Positions 6,160-12,157 are shown, numbered from the stretch's first letter. The stretch: 12,628 bases of DNA from Amylibacter sp. (GCA_027083485.1 JALWOO010000740.1:1-12628), one strand, 5' to 3'. A program made the numbers and translations. The notes: generated by a model from the sequence alone, not told the origin.

Positions 6160-6185
6160 GGCTGAAAAAGGGGGGGAATTCAGCC
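6160..6185 (-). other. Stem-loop with C7 loop downstream of second DUF1127 gene
   Basis: On the minus strand GGCTGAA (6185-6179) pairs with TTCAGCC (6166-6160) around the loop TTCCCCCCCTTT. It starts 10 bases after the DUF1127 stop codon and directly precedes the terminator hairpin, so the two make a two-hairpin 3' end like that of cuckoo/CcsR RNAs. C7 is a weaker match to an anti-Shine-Dalgarno than CCUCC. Confidence 0.5.
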
Positions 6186-6194
6186 TTCAGGAAT

Positions 6195-6416
6195 TCATTT
6201 TGCACACCCGTAAACGCAGGTGTGTGCAATGCGGTTTAATTCGCAACGTTCAAGGCCGAAATCGGCCAGCTCGCGTGTACTCATGCGCTGCATTTCCGCA
6301 AGGGTTTTGCGATAAAGGCGATATTGCCTGTAGCGTTGCCAGAGCATTTTCAGTTTGGCTGTTTCGGCTTGAAAAGCTGCCGAAATACCCGTGTGGTGTG
6401 TGTCACTCATCGACAT
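6195..6416 (-). CDS. DUF1127 miniprotein (second), with C-terminal cysteines
   Basis: A 73-residue DUF1127 protein. The core YRKTLAEMQRMSTRELADFGL (35-55) is clear, preceded by a basic helix (LKMLWQRYRQYRLYRK). The C-terminal part has three cysteines (Cys58, Cys67, Cys71) in ERCELNRIAHTCVYGCAK, absent from the other two DUF1127 proteins here. I chose the ATG at 6416 because GGGA lies nine bases upstream; ATGs at 6443, 6422 and 6410 are also in frame, but 6443 has no ribosome site and 6422 is too close to GGGA. Just ahead of the site the leader reads CCCTCCCT, identical to a loop of the small RNA upstream. The transcript ends in two hairpins. Confidence 0.85.
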   Translation of the reverse strand: MSMSDTHHTGISAAFQAETAKLKMLWQRYRQYRLYRKTLAEMQRMSTRELADFGLERCELNRIAHTCVYGCAK

Positions 6417-6542
6417 GTTCATATATCCCAGGGAGGGTTCCATTTGTTGTTAGATTACTTAGGCCACCAGATCGGCGGGACCAGTCGCGTTTTCGTGATT
6501 GGATTTGCGGGGCGATCATTTGGGCGAAAAATGGCCGGAAAA

Positions 6543-6660
6543 CAAAAAACGGCGGTGCAGGGGAGGACGCACCGCCGTTTTATCAGAGAAAGGTCGGCTC
6601 AGGGAGGGGAGCCGACCGCTCAATCTGCCAGCTTCGCTAAAATCAGCGTTGCCGTTGTTG
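6543..6660 (-). ncRNA. Cuckoo/CcsR-like small RNA with two anti-SD stem-loops
   Basis: On the minus strand two perfect hairpins lie in tandem. The first pairs GGTCGGCTC (6617-6609) with GAGCCGACC (6600-6592) around CCCTCCCT. The second has a 13-bp stem, 6581-6569 with 6558-6546, around GTCCTCCCCT, and is followed by TTTTTT-G-TTTT, a terminator. Both loops present CCUCCC-type sequence complementary to ribosome binding sites. This is the defining plan of the Rhodobacteraceae cuckoo family, including R. sphaeroides CcsR1-4, which are stress-induced and linked to a DUF1127 gene. The 3' end is well placed. The 5' end near 6660 is a guess from a TATATT (6672-6667) -10-like element; no convincing -35 was seen. 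The hairpins have no protein gene to terminate, which supports an independent RNA. Confidence 0.72.
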
Positions 6661-6847
6661 AGGCTGAATATACATTTCCTTGCGATCCGCACCACTGACA
6701 GTTTCGCAAAACCGCTATGCAAAAAGCGCATGACTGGTGGCACTGGGCGAGGCGATTTGTCGTGTAATTTACTCTTGCTCTTTTCGGGTTCCACGTCACA
6801 TTAGGGGCAAGCCTGAAAAGGGCACCAATTTTGTCAGGAAATCAGAT

Positions 6848-7915
6848 ATGAGCCTTGATCGTGAAACAGTTTTACAAGCACTGAGCGTCCTCAAGCTGCC
6901 CGACGGGCGCGATATTGTGGCGGCGGATATGGTGCGCGCCTTGACTATTGAGGACGGGGTCGTGCGTTTTGTGCTGGAAGTCGCCCCTGAAATTGGCAAG
7001 GCCATGGAGCCGGTACGCCAGGCGGCCGAAAAAATCGTGTCGGAGTTGCCCGGGGTGACATCCGCCTCGGTGATGCTGACCGCCCATTCCGCCGCCCCGC
7101 AAAAAGCCCCGCCACAGTTGAAAATCGGTGGCCATGGTAAACCGGCTCCGGATAACGCGCCGATTCCGGGTGTTGACCGGATTTTGGCCGTGGCTTCAGG
7201 CAAGGGCGGTGTGGGGAAATCCACAGTGGCCAGCAACCTTGCCGTAGCGCTGGCCCGTCAGGGGCGCAAGGTGGGGCTGCTGGACGCGGACATCTATGGC
7301 CCGTCGCAGCCGCGCATGATGGGTGTGAGCAAGCGCCCAGCCTCGCCGGATGGCAAGACGATCATTCCGCTGCAAAACCACGGCGTTACGATTATGTCTC
7401 TGGGGCTGATGCTCAAGGATGACGAGCCGGTGATTTGGCGTGGTCCCATGTTGATCGGGGCGCTGCAACAGATGCTGGGGCAGGTTCAGTGGGGCAAGCT
7501 GGACGTGCTGATCGTGGATCTGCCGCCCGGTACCGGTGATGTGCAGCTGACGCTGGCGCAAAAGGCCGATGTGACCGGTGCCGTGGTGGTGTCCACCCCG
7601 CAGGATGTGGCGTTGCTGGATGCGCGCAAGGCGCTGGCGATGTTCAAGAAAACAAATACGCCTGTGATCGGTATGATCGAGAACATGTCCTATTATGTGT
7701 GCCCGCAATGCGGGGATGAAGCGCATATCTTTGGTCACGGCGGGGCTGAGGAAGAAGCCGAGAAAGCCGGCTTGCCGTTCCTTGGGCAAATCCCGCTTAA
7801 TCTGGATGTGCGTCTGGCCGGGGATAGCGGCACGCCGATTGCGGCTGCCGATGGGCCGATTTCCAAGGCCTATGCCGATATTGCTGCGAAACTGGTGGCA
7901 CAAGGGCAGGCCTGA
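6848..7915 (+). CDS. mrp: Mrp/ApbC (NBP35-type) iron-sulfur cluster carrier ATPase
   Basis: A 355-residue cytoplasmic P-loop ATPase thought to hold and transfer [4Fe-4S] clusters to target enzymes. Residues 1-80 form a DUF59/MIP18-like domain ([20 protein letters not shown]). After a Pro/Gly-rich linker (82-108) comes the MinD/ParA-type ATPase: deviant Walker A GKGGVGKS (118-125), DADIYGPS (147-154), VDLPPGTGD (223-231) and the CPQC motif (Cys285, Cys288) that binds the bridging cluster in the dimer. Length is normal for the alphaproteobacterial form. The ATG at 6848 has AGGAA eight bases upstream; an in-frame extension to 6737 is not family-like. It stands alone, 210 bases before rpmG. Confidence 0.95.
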   Translation: MSLDRETVLQALSVLKLPDGRDIVAADMVRALTIEDGVVRFVLEVAPEIGKAMEPVRQAAEKIVSELPGVTSASVMLTAHSAAPQKAPPQLKIGGHGKPAPDNAPIPGVDRILAVASGKGGVGKSTVASNLAVALARQGRKVGLLDADIYGPSQPRMMGVSKRPASPDGKTIIPLQNHGVTIMSLGLMLKDDEPVIWRGPMLIGALQQMLGQVQWGKLDVLIVDLPPGTGDVQLTLAQKADVTGAVVVSTPQDVALLDARKALAMFKKTNTPVIGMIENMSYYVCPQCGDEAHIFGHGGAEEEAEKAGLPFLGQIPLNLDVRLAGDSGTPIAAADGPISKAYADIAAKLVAQGQA

Positions 7916-7947
7916 TCAAAGGCGCGCCTGCCGGCGCACTCCCCCGA

Positions 7948-7967
7948 GCCGGGCCAAATGGCCCGGC
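7948..7967 (+). terminator. GC-rich hairpin after mrp, possible weak terminator
   Basis: GCCGGGCC (7948-7955) pairs perfectly with GGCCCGGC (7960-7967) around AAAT, 32 bases after the mrp stop. The nearest T-run (TTTTT near 7989) is over 20 bases away, so it is not a canonical intrinsic terminator. It may stabilise the 3' end or act with Rho. Confidence 0.4.
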
Positions 7968-8025
7968 AACTGGCATCAAGGGGCAGTGTTTTTATGAACT
8001 AGGCCGATTTCCCGAGGCTTTGGCC

Positions 8026-8053
8026 TTGACTCATAGGGTAAGCGGTGTAGAAG
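8026..8053 (+). promoter_or_regulatory. Probable sigma-70 promoter of rpmG
   Basis: TTGACT (8026-8031) and TAGAAG (8048-8053), spaced by 16 bases and with TG just before the -10, give a good -35 and an acceptable -10. The start of transcription would be near 8060, about 65 bases before the rpmG ATG. Confidence 0.55.
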
Positions 8054-8125
8054 GCAATTTCAGAATTCGGGTTGCGGTCGCGGCCCATTGCAAGACAACG
8101 CGGGCAACCGCTGAGGAGATAACCA

Positions 8126-8293
8126 ATGGCGAAGCCAACCACAGTTAAGATCCGCCTGAACTCGACAGCAGGCACCGGCCATTTTTATGTGGCCAAGAAG
8201 AATGCCCGTACCATGACCGAAAAAATGGTCAAAAACAAATATGACCCGGTTGTGCGCAAACACGTCGAGTACAAAGAAGGCAAGATCAAGTAG
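8126..8293 (+). CDS. rpmG: 50S ribosomal protein L33
   Basis: A 55-residue ribosomal protein of the large subunit, near the E site. The translation begins [20 protein letters not shown] and ends [16 protein letters not shown], close to the E. coli L33 pattern (GTGHFY, DPVVR.HV.YKE.KIK). It has no cysteine, so it is the zinc-free type. The ATG has GAGGAG seven bases upstream, a very strong ribosome site. It has its own promoter and a terminator 24 bases after the stop, so it is probably monocistronic. Confidence 0.96.
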   Translation: MAKPTTVKIRLNSTAGTGHFYVAKKNARTMTEKMVKNKYDPVVRKHVEYKEGKIK

Positions 8294-8316
8294 GATCGCC
8301 TTTCGTTACCGATTTG

Positions 8317-8350
8317 AAAGCCGCGACTTGTTCGCGGCTTTTGTCGTTTT
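8317..8350 (+). terminator. Intrinsic terminator of rpmG
   Basis: AAAGCCGCGA (8317-8326) pairs with TCGCGGCTTT (8332-8341) around CTTGT, followed by TTGTCGTTTT. The A-rich left side also lets it work leftward for the convergent MAPEG gene, whose stop codon (8351-8349) overlaps the T-rich tail. Confidence 0.85.
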
Positions 8351-8744
8351 AGATAATCAGGCCAATTGTCAGGGCAACAATCGCTATGCTTTGGGCGATG
8401 AGCGTAAAGAGCATGCCATAAAAACGCAGCCGGAAATTGGTGCCGTGGATGGTGAAATAGATGCCATGCATCACGCGCCCAACAATCAGGACCACAGCGA
8501 TAACGAGCGGCACCAGGCCGGGTATGACGTATTCGGTCAACCCGAGCAGAATCAGTGAAATGGGGATTTGTTCGGCAGCGTTTGCCTGACCGCGAATTTT
8601 CTTGTTCATCACATGATCGCCCCCGTCCCCGAGCACAATGTGATCCTTGCGCCGCACGCCGATGACCCGAAAGGTCAGCCATTGAAAGAGTACCGCCAAA
8701 ACAACGGTGCTCCACGCGGTAACTGGGAATAGAAAATCTGGCAT
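8349..8744 (-). CDS. MAPEG-family membrane protein
   Basis: A 131-residue integral-membrane protein of the MAPEG superfamily, which includes microsomal glutathione transferases and leukotriene C4 synthase; bacterial members are mostly of unknown substrate. Four hydrophobic helices are visible, about residues 6-27, 60-72, 74-93 and 108-130. The motif RGQANAAEQIPISL (51-64), with Arg51, Asn55 and Glu58, marks the start of helix 2 and matches the family glutathione-site region. The ATG at 8744 has GGGGG about six bases upstream. It converges on rpmG with a shared terminator and is followed upstream by the terminator of the next leftward gene, so it is monocistronic. Confidence 0.82.
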   Translation of the reverse strand: MPDFLFPVTAWSTVVLAVLFQWLTFRVIGVRRKDHIVLGDGGDHVMNKKIRGQANAAEQIPISLILLGLTEYVIPGLVPLVIAVVLIVGRVMHGIYFTIHGTNFRLRFYGMLFTLIAQSIAIVALTIGLII

Positions 8745-8792
8745 TTTGGCCCCCTGAAGTGTTTCTTAATGATAGGGCGGGAGACCACAAAG

Positions 8793-8822
8793 AAAAGGCC
8801 GGAACACAATGTCCGGCCTTTT
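8793..8822. terminator. Terminator after Bax-inhibitor-1 family gene
   Basis: AAAAGGCCGGA (8793-8803) pairs with TCCGGCCTTTT (8812-8822) around ACACAATG. On the minus strand the stem is followed by CTTT, about 20 bases after the stop codon at 8843; the symmetric flanks would also work rightward. Confidence 0.82.
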
Positions 8823-8842
8823 GTAACGGTATGACGTCGCGT

Positions 8843-9622
8843 TTAGTCGCGGTTGCCGAACAGTTGCAACAACATGATGAACATGTTGATGAAGTCCAGA
8901 TACAGGCTCAATGCGCCCAGAATTGCAGCTTTGCCCATGAAATCCTGTTGGCCGGATTGGGCCAGTTGCAGATACAGCACTTTGATTTTCTGGGTATCAT
9001 AGGCGGTGAGTCCGGCAAAGATCAGCACACCGATCGCCGAAACAGCATACATCAGGGCCGGTGATTGTAACCACCAGTTCACCAAGGATGCCACGATCAA
9101 CCCGACAACGCCCATCATCAAGAAGGCACCCATCGCGCTCAGATCGCGTTTGGTGGTGTAGCCGTAAAAGCTCAGCGAAGCAAAAGCGATGGCAGTAATC
9201 AGGAAGATCTGTACGATCGAATAGCCGGTGTAGATCAGGAAGATCGAGCTAAGCGAAACGCCCATTACGGCGGCAAAGGCGTAAAACACCAATTGCGCGG
9301 CGGGGGTGGACAGTTTGTTAATGCCGGCGCTCAGGCCGAAAACAAAGGCCAAAGGCGCAAACATCACAACGTATTTCAACGGTGAGAAATACAAAGCACT
9401 GCCCAAACCGGTGAGCAATTTGCCATTGCCCATTTGTGCCACGGCCTGTGCGGGATCCGTTGTAACAGCCAAGCCGGCAATCGCCCAGGCGGCAAGAGCG
9501 GTAATCAGCATGCCGACGGACATAGTGCCGTAGACCTTGTTCATATGTGCACGCAGGCCAGCGTCGATGTCAGCAGCATGGACACCCGCGCTAGCGCGAC
9601 GGATTGTCTGTGGTTCAGCCAT
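8843..9622 (-). CDS. Bax inhibitor-1/YccA family membrane protein
   Basis: A 259-residue inner-membrane protein of the BI-1 (TMBIM) family with about seven hydrophobic helices between residues 33 and 256. The family marks are GLTAYDTQKIK (204-214) and LYLDFINMF (240-248), whose acidic residues (Asp209, Asp243) are candidates for the paired Asp of the pH-sensitive calcium leak described for Bacillus YetJ. Bacterial relatives such as YccA also interact with the FtsH protease; which role applies here is unknown. The ATG at 9622 has AAGGAG upstream; the in-frame ATG at 9640 would add six residues and place that ribosome site inside the gene, so I reject it. An inverted repeat lies in the leader and a terminator follows. 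Confidence 0.9.
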   Translation of the reverse strand: MAEPQTIRRASAGVHAADIDAGLRAHMNKVYGTMSVGMLITALAAWAIAGLAVTTDPAQAVAQMGNGKLLTGLGSALYFSPLKYVVMFAPLAFVFGLSAGINKLSTPAAQLVFYAFAAVMGVSLSSIFLIYTGYSIVQIFLITAIAFASLSFYGYTTKRDLSAMGAFLMMGVVGLIVASLVNWWLQSPALMYAVSAIGVLIFAGLTAYDTQKIKVLYLQLAQSGQQDFMGKAAILGALSLYLDFINMFIMLLQLFGNRD

Positions 9623-9652
9623 TAAAAAAGTCTCCTTCAAAGGGTTTGTTTA

Positions 9653-9674
9653 ACATTGCAAGCATTAGCAATGT
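9653..9674. promoter_or_regulatory. Inverted repeat in the leader of the BI-1 family gene
   Basis: ACATTGC (9653-9659) and GCAATGT (9668-9674) form a 7-bp inverted repeat with an 8-base spacer, 31 bases before the ATG. It could be an operator or a 5' leader hairpin; nothing identifies a binding protein. Confidence 0.35.
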
Positions 9675-9725
9675 GGTCCTTAGTGAATATTGGGTAGGTT
9701 GGCCACTTTTTCAAGGAAATAACAT

Positions 9726-9766
9726 AAAAAAATACCATCGAATGTTTGACTATTCGATGGTATTTT
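9726..9766 (-). terminator. Intrinsic terminator after third DUF1127 gene
   Basis: A perfect 15-bp stem (9729-9743 with 9752-9766) around an 8-base loop is followed on the minus strand by T7 (9732-9726). It begins 16 bases after the DUF1127 stop codon. The loop on the minus strand is AGTCAAAC, with no anti-SD sequence, unlike the hairpins of the other DUF1127 locus. Confidence 0.85.
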
Positions 9767-9782
9767 ATCTTTATGGCTGCGA

Positions 9783-9995
9783 TTAGCTGCGCCAGTTTTT
9801 TGGGGCGTCCCAAGCCAGGCGTCTGGCTTCTGCGCGGGCTTGTGCCCTGGTGATCCCCATGTCGCAGAGCGCGTTGGCATCCAGGCGCGCCAGTTGGCGG
9901 CGCTGTCTGGCGAGACGGATGCCATTGGTCAGGTGAGTTAGTAGTGAAACCGGACGCGCATTTATGGTCCGGGCTTGTGCTGTTGTCTTGATCAT
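9783..9995 (-). CDS. DUF1127 miniprotein (third), divergent from LysR gene
   Basis: A 70-residue DUF1127 protein, more divergent than the other two. The core RLARQRRQLARLDANALCDMGITRAQARAEA (27-57) keeps the two-helix pattern with L..L....L.D.GI, and the C-terminus WDAPKNW (62-68) is a frequent ending in this family. It is Arg/Ala-rich and basic, which fits nucleic-acid binding but does not prove it. The ATG at 9995 has AAAGGAAA six bases upstream; longer in-frame starts at 10037-10040 lack this support. It is transcribed away from the LysR gene, with a LysR-type box in the shared 124-base gap, so it is a likely target of that regulator. Confidence 0.82.
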   Translation of the reverse strand: MIKTTAQARTINARPVSLLTHLTNGIRLARQRRQLARLDANALCDMGITRAQARAEARRLAWDAPKNWRS

Positions 9996-10034
9996 TGCGT
10001 TTCCTTTCTGTTTTGTGATGCGTGTCTTGTGTTG

Positions 10035-10051
10035 CATCAAATTTCTTGATG
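10035..10051. promoter_or_regulatory. LysR-type box (T-N11-A) between DUF1127 and LysR genes
   Basis: CATCAA-ATTTC-TTGATG is a perfect 6+5+6 palindrome with the T-N11-A signature of LysR-family sites (T10037, A10049). It lies in the divergent intergenic region and its right arm is also the -35 of the LysR promoter, the usual layout for autorepression and control of the divergent gene. Confidence 0.65.
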
Positions 10052-10074
10052 TCTGTGTCGCATAGACGTATACA
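10046..10074 (+). promoter_or_regulatory. Probable promoter of the LysR gene
   Basis: TTGATG (10046-10051), a 17-base spacer and TATACA (10069-10074) give a good sigma-70 promoter; transcription would start near 10081, about 40 bases before the ATG. The -35 lies inside the LysR box. Confidence 0.55.
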
Positions 10075-10119
10075 TTTTAAAAACGAATGATTGTTATTCG
10101 ACACATCAAGGAAATTGAT

Positions 10120-11013
10120 ATGATTAGAAACCTGGATCTAACAGCATTGCGATCCTTTGTGACAGTGGCAGAAACCGGAGGGGTGACGCGCGCTGCCGGT
10201 CAATTGCATTTAACACAGTCGGCCGTGTCTATGCAGCTGAAAAGGCTCGAAGAATCTCTTGATCAAAGCTTGCTTGACCGCTCGGGGCGCGGCATTGCCC
10301 TGACCGCACAAGGGGAGCTTTTGCTGAGCTATGGCCGCCGTTTGCTGGCTTTGAATGACGAAGTCTGGCGGCGCATGACAAATCAGGCCTATGAAGGCGA
10401 GCTGGTTTTCGGGGTGCCTCATGACATTGTTTACCCTCATATACCCGGTGTTCTGAAAAAATTCACGGCGGCTTATCCGCGGGTAAAAATCAATCTGGTT
10501 TCGTCTTTTACCAATGATCTCAAGCGGTTATTTGCGGCGGGGGAGGCGGACCTTATTCTGACAACTGAAAACCGGCCTCAAGCAGGGGCGATTCGTTTGG
10601 CAGAGGTGGATTTTGTCTGGATGGGGGCACCAAACGGCACTGCGTGGAAATCACGCCCGCTGCGGCTGGCATATGAGAAAAAATGCATATTTCGACCGAT
10701 TGCACAAAAAGCGCTGGATGAGGCCGGCATCCCTTGGGAAATGGCCGTTGAATCCGATTCGGCCATGACGGTGGAGGCCAGCCTGAGCGCGGATATGGCA
10801 GTGCATGCCTGTTTGCGCGGCACGCTGCGCTATCTGGAAGAAATCGACCACCGCGGGACTTTGCCGGTGATGCCGCCGATGCAGATCAATATGATGGTCA
10901 CACCGCAGGCAAACGCGCCCTTGGCGCAGGACCTCGCGGAAATGGTGCGGACGGCCTATCTGGCAGACAGGTCATCCGCAAGTAGTGAAACAGCTTTAAG
11001 CCGCAGTGCGTGA
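10120..11013 (+). CDS. LysR-family transcriptional regulator
   Basis: A 297-residue DNA-binding regulator of normal LysR length. The winged helix-turn-helix spans residues 4-62 (LTALRSFVTVAETGGVTRAAGQLHLTQSAVSMQLKRLEESL), followed by a linker helix and a substrate-binding domain from about residue 90 (GELVFGVPHDIVYPHIPGVLKKF). The effector is unknown. The ATG at 10120 has AAGGAA upstream at eight bases and a perfect family N-terminus; the longer frame from 10087 is rejected. The gene is divergent from a DUF1127 gene and shares a palindromic box with it. Its final 18 bases overlap the 3' end of the opposite-strand carD gene, so no terminator lies between them. Confidence 0.92.
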   Translation: MIRNLDLTALRSFVTVAETGGVTRAAGQLHLTQSAVSMQLKRLEESLDQSLLDRSGRGIALTAQGELLLSYGRRLLALNDEVWRRMTNQAYEGELVFGVPHDIVYPHIPGVLKKFTAAYPRVKINLVSSFTNDLKRLFAAGEADLILTTENRPQAGAIRLAEVDFVWMGAPNGTAWKSRPLRLAYEKKCIFRPIAQKALDEAGIPWEMAVESDSAMTVEASLSADMAVHACLRGTLRYLEEIDHRGTLPVMPPMQINMMVTPQANAPLAQDLAEMVRTAYLADRSSASSETALSRSA

Positions 11014-11511
11014 TTCCAGAACCTCGCCCACACGTTGCTGGGCGCTGGTTTCGTCGATGCCTTCGACAGCGGCAACTTCGCGGGTCATGCGTTCAAGCGC
11101 GGCTTCATAGAGCTGGCGTTCGGAATAGGATTGTTCGCGCTGATCATCGGTGCGGTGCAGGTCGCGGACCACTTCGGCAATGAAGATCAGGTCGCCAGAG
11201 TTGATTTTCTGTTCATATTCCTGTGCCCGACGGGACCACATGGCGCGTTTAACACGTGCGCGGCCCTTTAGCGTTTTCAGGGCCTTTGCAACCACATCCG
11301 GGCTGGACAGCCCGCGCATGCCAACAGATTCGACCTTGGCTGTTGGAACGCGCAGGGTCATTTTGTCTTTTTCAAAGGCAATCACAAACAATTCCATATG
11401 GGTGCCGGCGATTTCCTGATCTTCGATGGAAACCACTTTGCCCACCCCGTGCGAGGGATACACCACGTAATCACCCGGGTTGAAAGCTGCGTTTTTCTTT
11501 GATTTTGCCAT
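10996..11511 (-). CDS. carD: CarD/CdnL-family RNA polymerase-binding regulator
   Basis: A 171-residue regulator that binds the RNA polymerase beta subunit and stabilises open promoter complexes, often at rRNA promoters. The N-terminal RNAP-interaction domain is clear (FNPGDYVVYPSHGVGKVVSIE, 10-30; then FVIAFEKDKMTLRVPTAKVESVGMR). The helical C-terminal domain carries the conserved tryptophan Trp92 (AMWSRRAQEYEQKI), which inserts at the upstream edge of the transcription bubble in characterised homologues. The ATG at 11511 has AAGGAAA about 11 bases upstream; an in-frame extension to 11586 is not family-like. The leader holds a 7-bp inverted repeat. The 3' end overlaps the LysR gene, and fdxA lies upstream 230 bases away on the same strand. 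Confidence 0.94.
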   Translation of the reverse strand: MAKSKKNAAFNPGDYVVYPSHGVGKVVSIEDQEIAGTHMELFVIAFEKDKMTLRVPTAKVESVGMRGLSSPDVVAKALKTLKGRARVKRAMWSRRAQEYEQKINSGDLIFIAEVVRDLHRTDDQREQSYSERQLYEAALERMTREVAAVEGIDETSAQQRVGEVLESRTAA

Positions 11512-11566
11512 TGCGTATCTTTTCCTTAGTTCATCAACCGATGCCAAACAAAAATAAACCACACCC

Positions 11567-11586
11567 TTGCAGGGATTATCCTGCAA
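11567..11586. promoter_or_regulatory. Inverted repeat in the carD leader region
   Basis: TTGCAGG (11567-11573) and CCTGCAA (11580-11586) form a 7-bp inverted repeat with a 6-base spacer, about 55 bases before the carD ATG. It may be an operator or a leader hairpin; no T-run follows, so it is not a terminator. Confidence 0.4.
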
Positions 11587-11741
11587 ACGGTTGGTTTCGG
11601 TTTGAATGGCTGTGCGGGATCCATAGCACCACGCGAATACGGCCTGTTAGAAGGCCAGTATATCACATTTTCAGGTCACTTCCCATACCCGTCAACATTC
11701 TGTAATAAAACGCTTTTCCGGATATGTGTCGCGAATCAGTC

Positions 11742-12080
11742 TTAGCCGCCTTCGCCCGGATTCGGGGAGAAAAACTTCTCAAGCTTGTTTTCTACGCCGT
11801 CATATTTGTCGGCATCCGGCAGGGGGTCTTTCTTGGAAATAATGACCGGCCATTTTTCCGCATACTCGCGGTTGAACTCCACCCATTTTTCCATATCCGG
11901 TTCGGTATCCGGACGGATGGCATCAACGGGGCATTCAGGTTCGCAGACGCCACAATCAATGCATTCATCGGGGTGGATCACCAGCGTATTTTCGCCTTCA
12001 TAAAAACAATCCACCGGGCAAACTTCTACGCAATCGGTGTGTTTGCAAGCGATACAGTTATCAATAACGATGTAAGTCAT
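11742..12080 (-). CDS. fdxA: Seven-iron ferredoxin FdxA
   Basis: A 112-residue soluble electron carrier with one [3Fe-4S] and one [4Fe-4S] cluster. Cysteines 9, 12, 17, 21, 25, 40, 43, 46 and 50 give the pattern CxxCxxxxCxxxCP followed by CxxCxxCxxxCP, as in Azotobacter ferredoxin I; by that alignment Cys9, Cys17 and Cys50 hold the 3Fe cluster and Cys21, 40, 43 and 46 the 4Fe cluster. The acidic C-terminal half ([21 protein letters not shown]) is typical of the FdxA subgroup. The ATG at 12080 has AGGA nine bases upstream. It lies 69 bases after the S4 gene and 230 bases before carD; its partner enzyme is unknown. Confidence 0.95.
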   Translation of the reverse strand: MTYIVIDNCIACKHTDCVEVCPVDCFYEGENTLVIHPDECIDCGVCEPECPVDAIRPDTEPDMEKWVEFNREYAEKWPVIISKKDPLPDADKYDGVENKLEKFFSPNPGEGG

Positions 12081-12128
12081 GGTGTTTCGTCCTGATTTGG
12101 GCGGTTGGTGTTGCGTCCCCTTCCCGTT

Positions 12129-12157
12129 CTAATATGGCGCGTTGCCGGATCATGCAA
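12129..12157 (-). promoter_or_regulatory. Possible fdxA promoter
   Basis: On the minus strand TTGCAT (12157-12152) and TATTAG (12134-12129) are spaced by exactly 17 bases, overlapping the end of the S4 gene. Both boxes are imperfect, so fdxA may also be read through from upstream. Confidence 0.35.

Noticed and set aside
6499..6804. Overlapping open frames on both strands across the small RNA region
   Set aside because: They read straight through two perfect hairpins and a terminator, have no family resemblance and no ribosome site.
7196..7903. Minus-strand open frame of 235 codons under mrp
   Set aside because: Histidine- and arginine-rich shadow typical of the reverse of a GC-rich gene; mrp is unmistakable.
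7918..8125. Gap between mrp and rpmG searched for an RNA gene
   Set aside because: Only one GC hairpin and the rpmG promoter were found; no tRNA fold or riboswitch-like structure could be supported.
8185..8790. Minus-strand open frame of 201 codons
   Set aside because: Crosses rpmG, its terminator and the MAPEG gene in another frame.
10036..10050. ATCAA-N5-TTGAT considered as a second FNR box
   Set aside because: The half-sites are in the reverse order with a 5-base spacer; FNR needs TTGAT-N4-ATCAA. It fits a LysR T-N11-A box instead.
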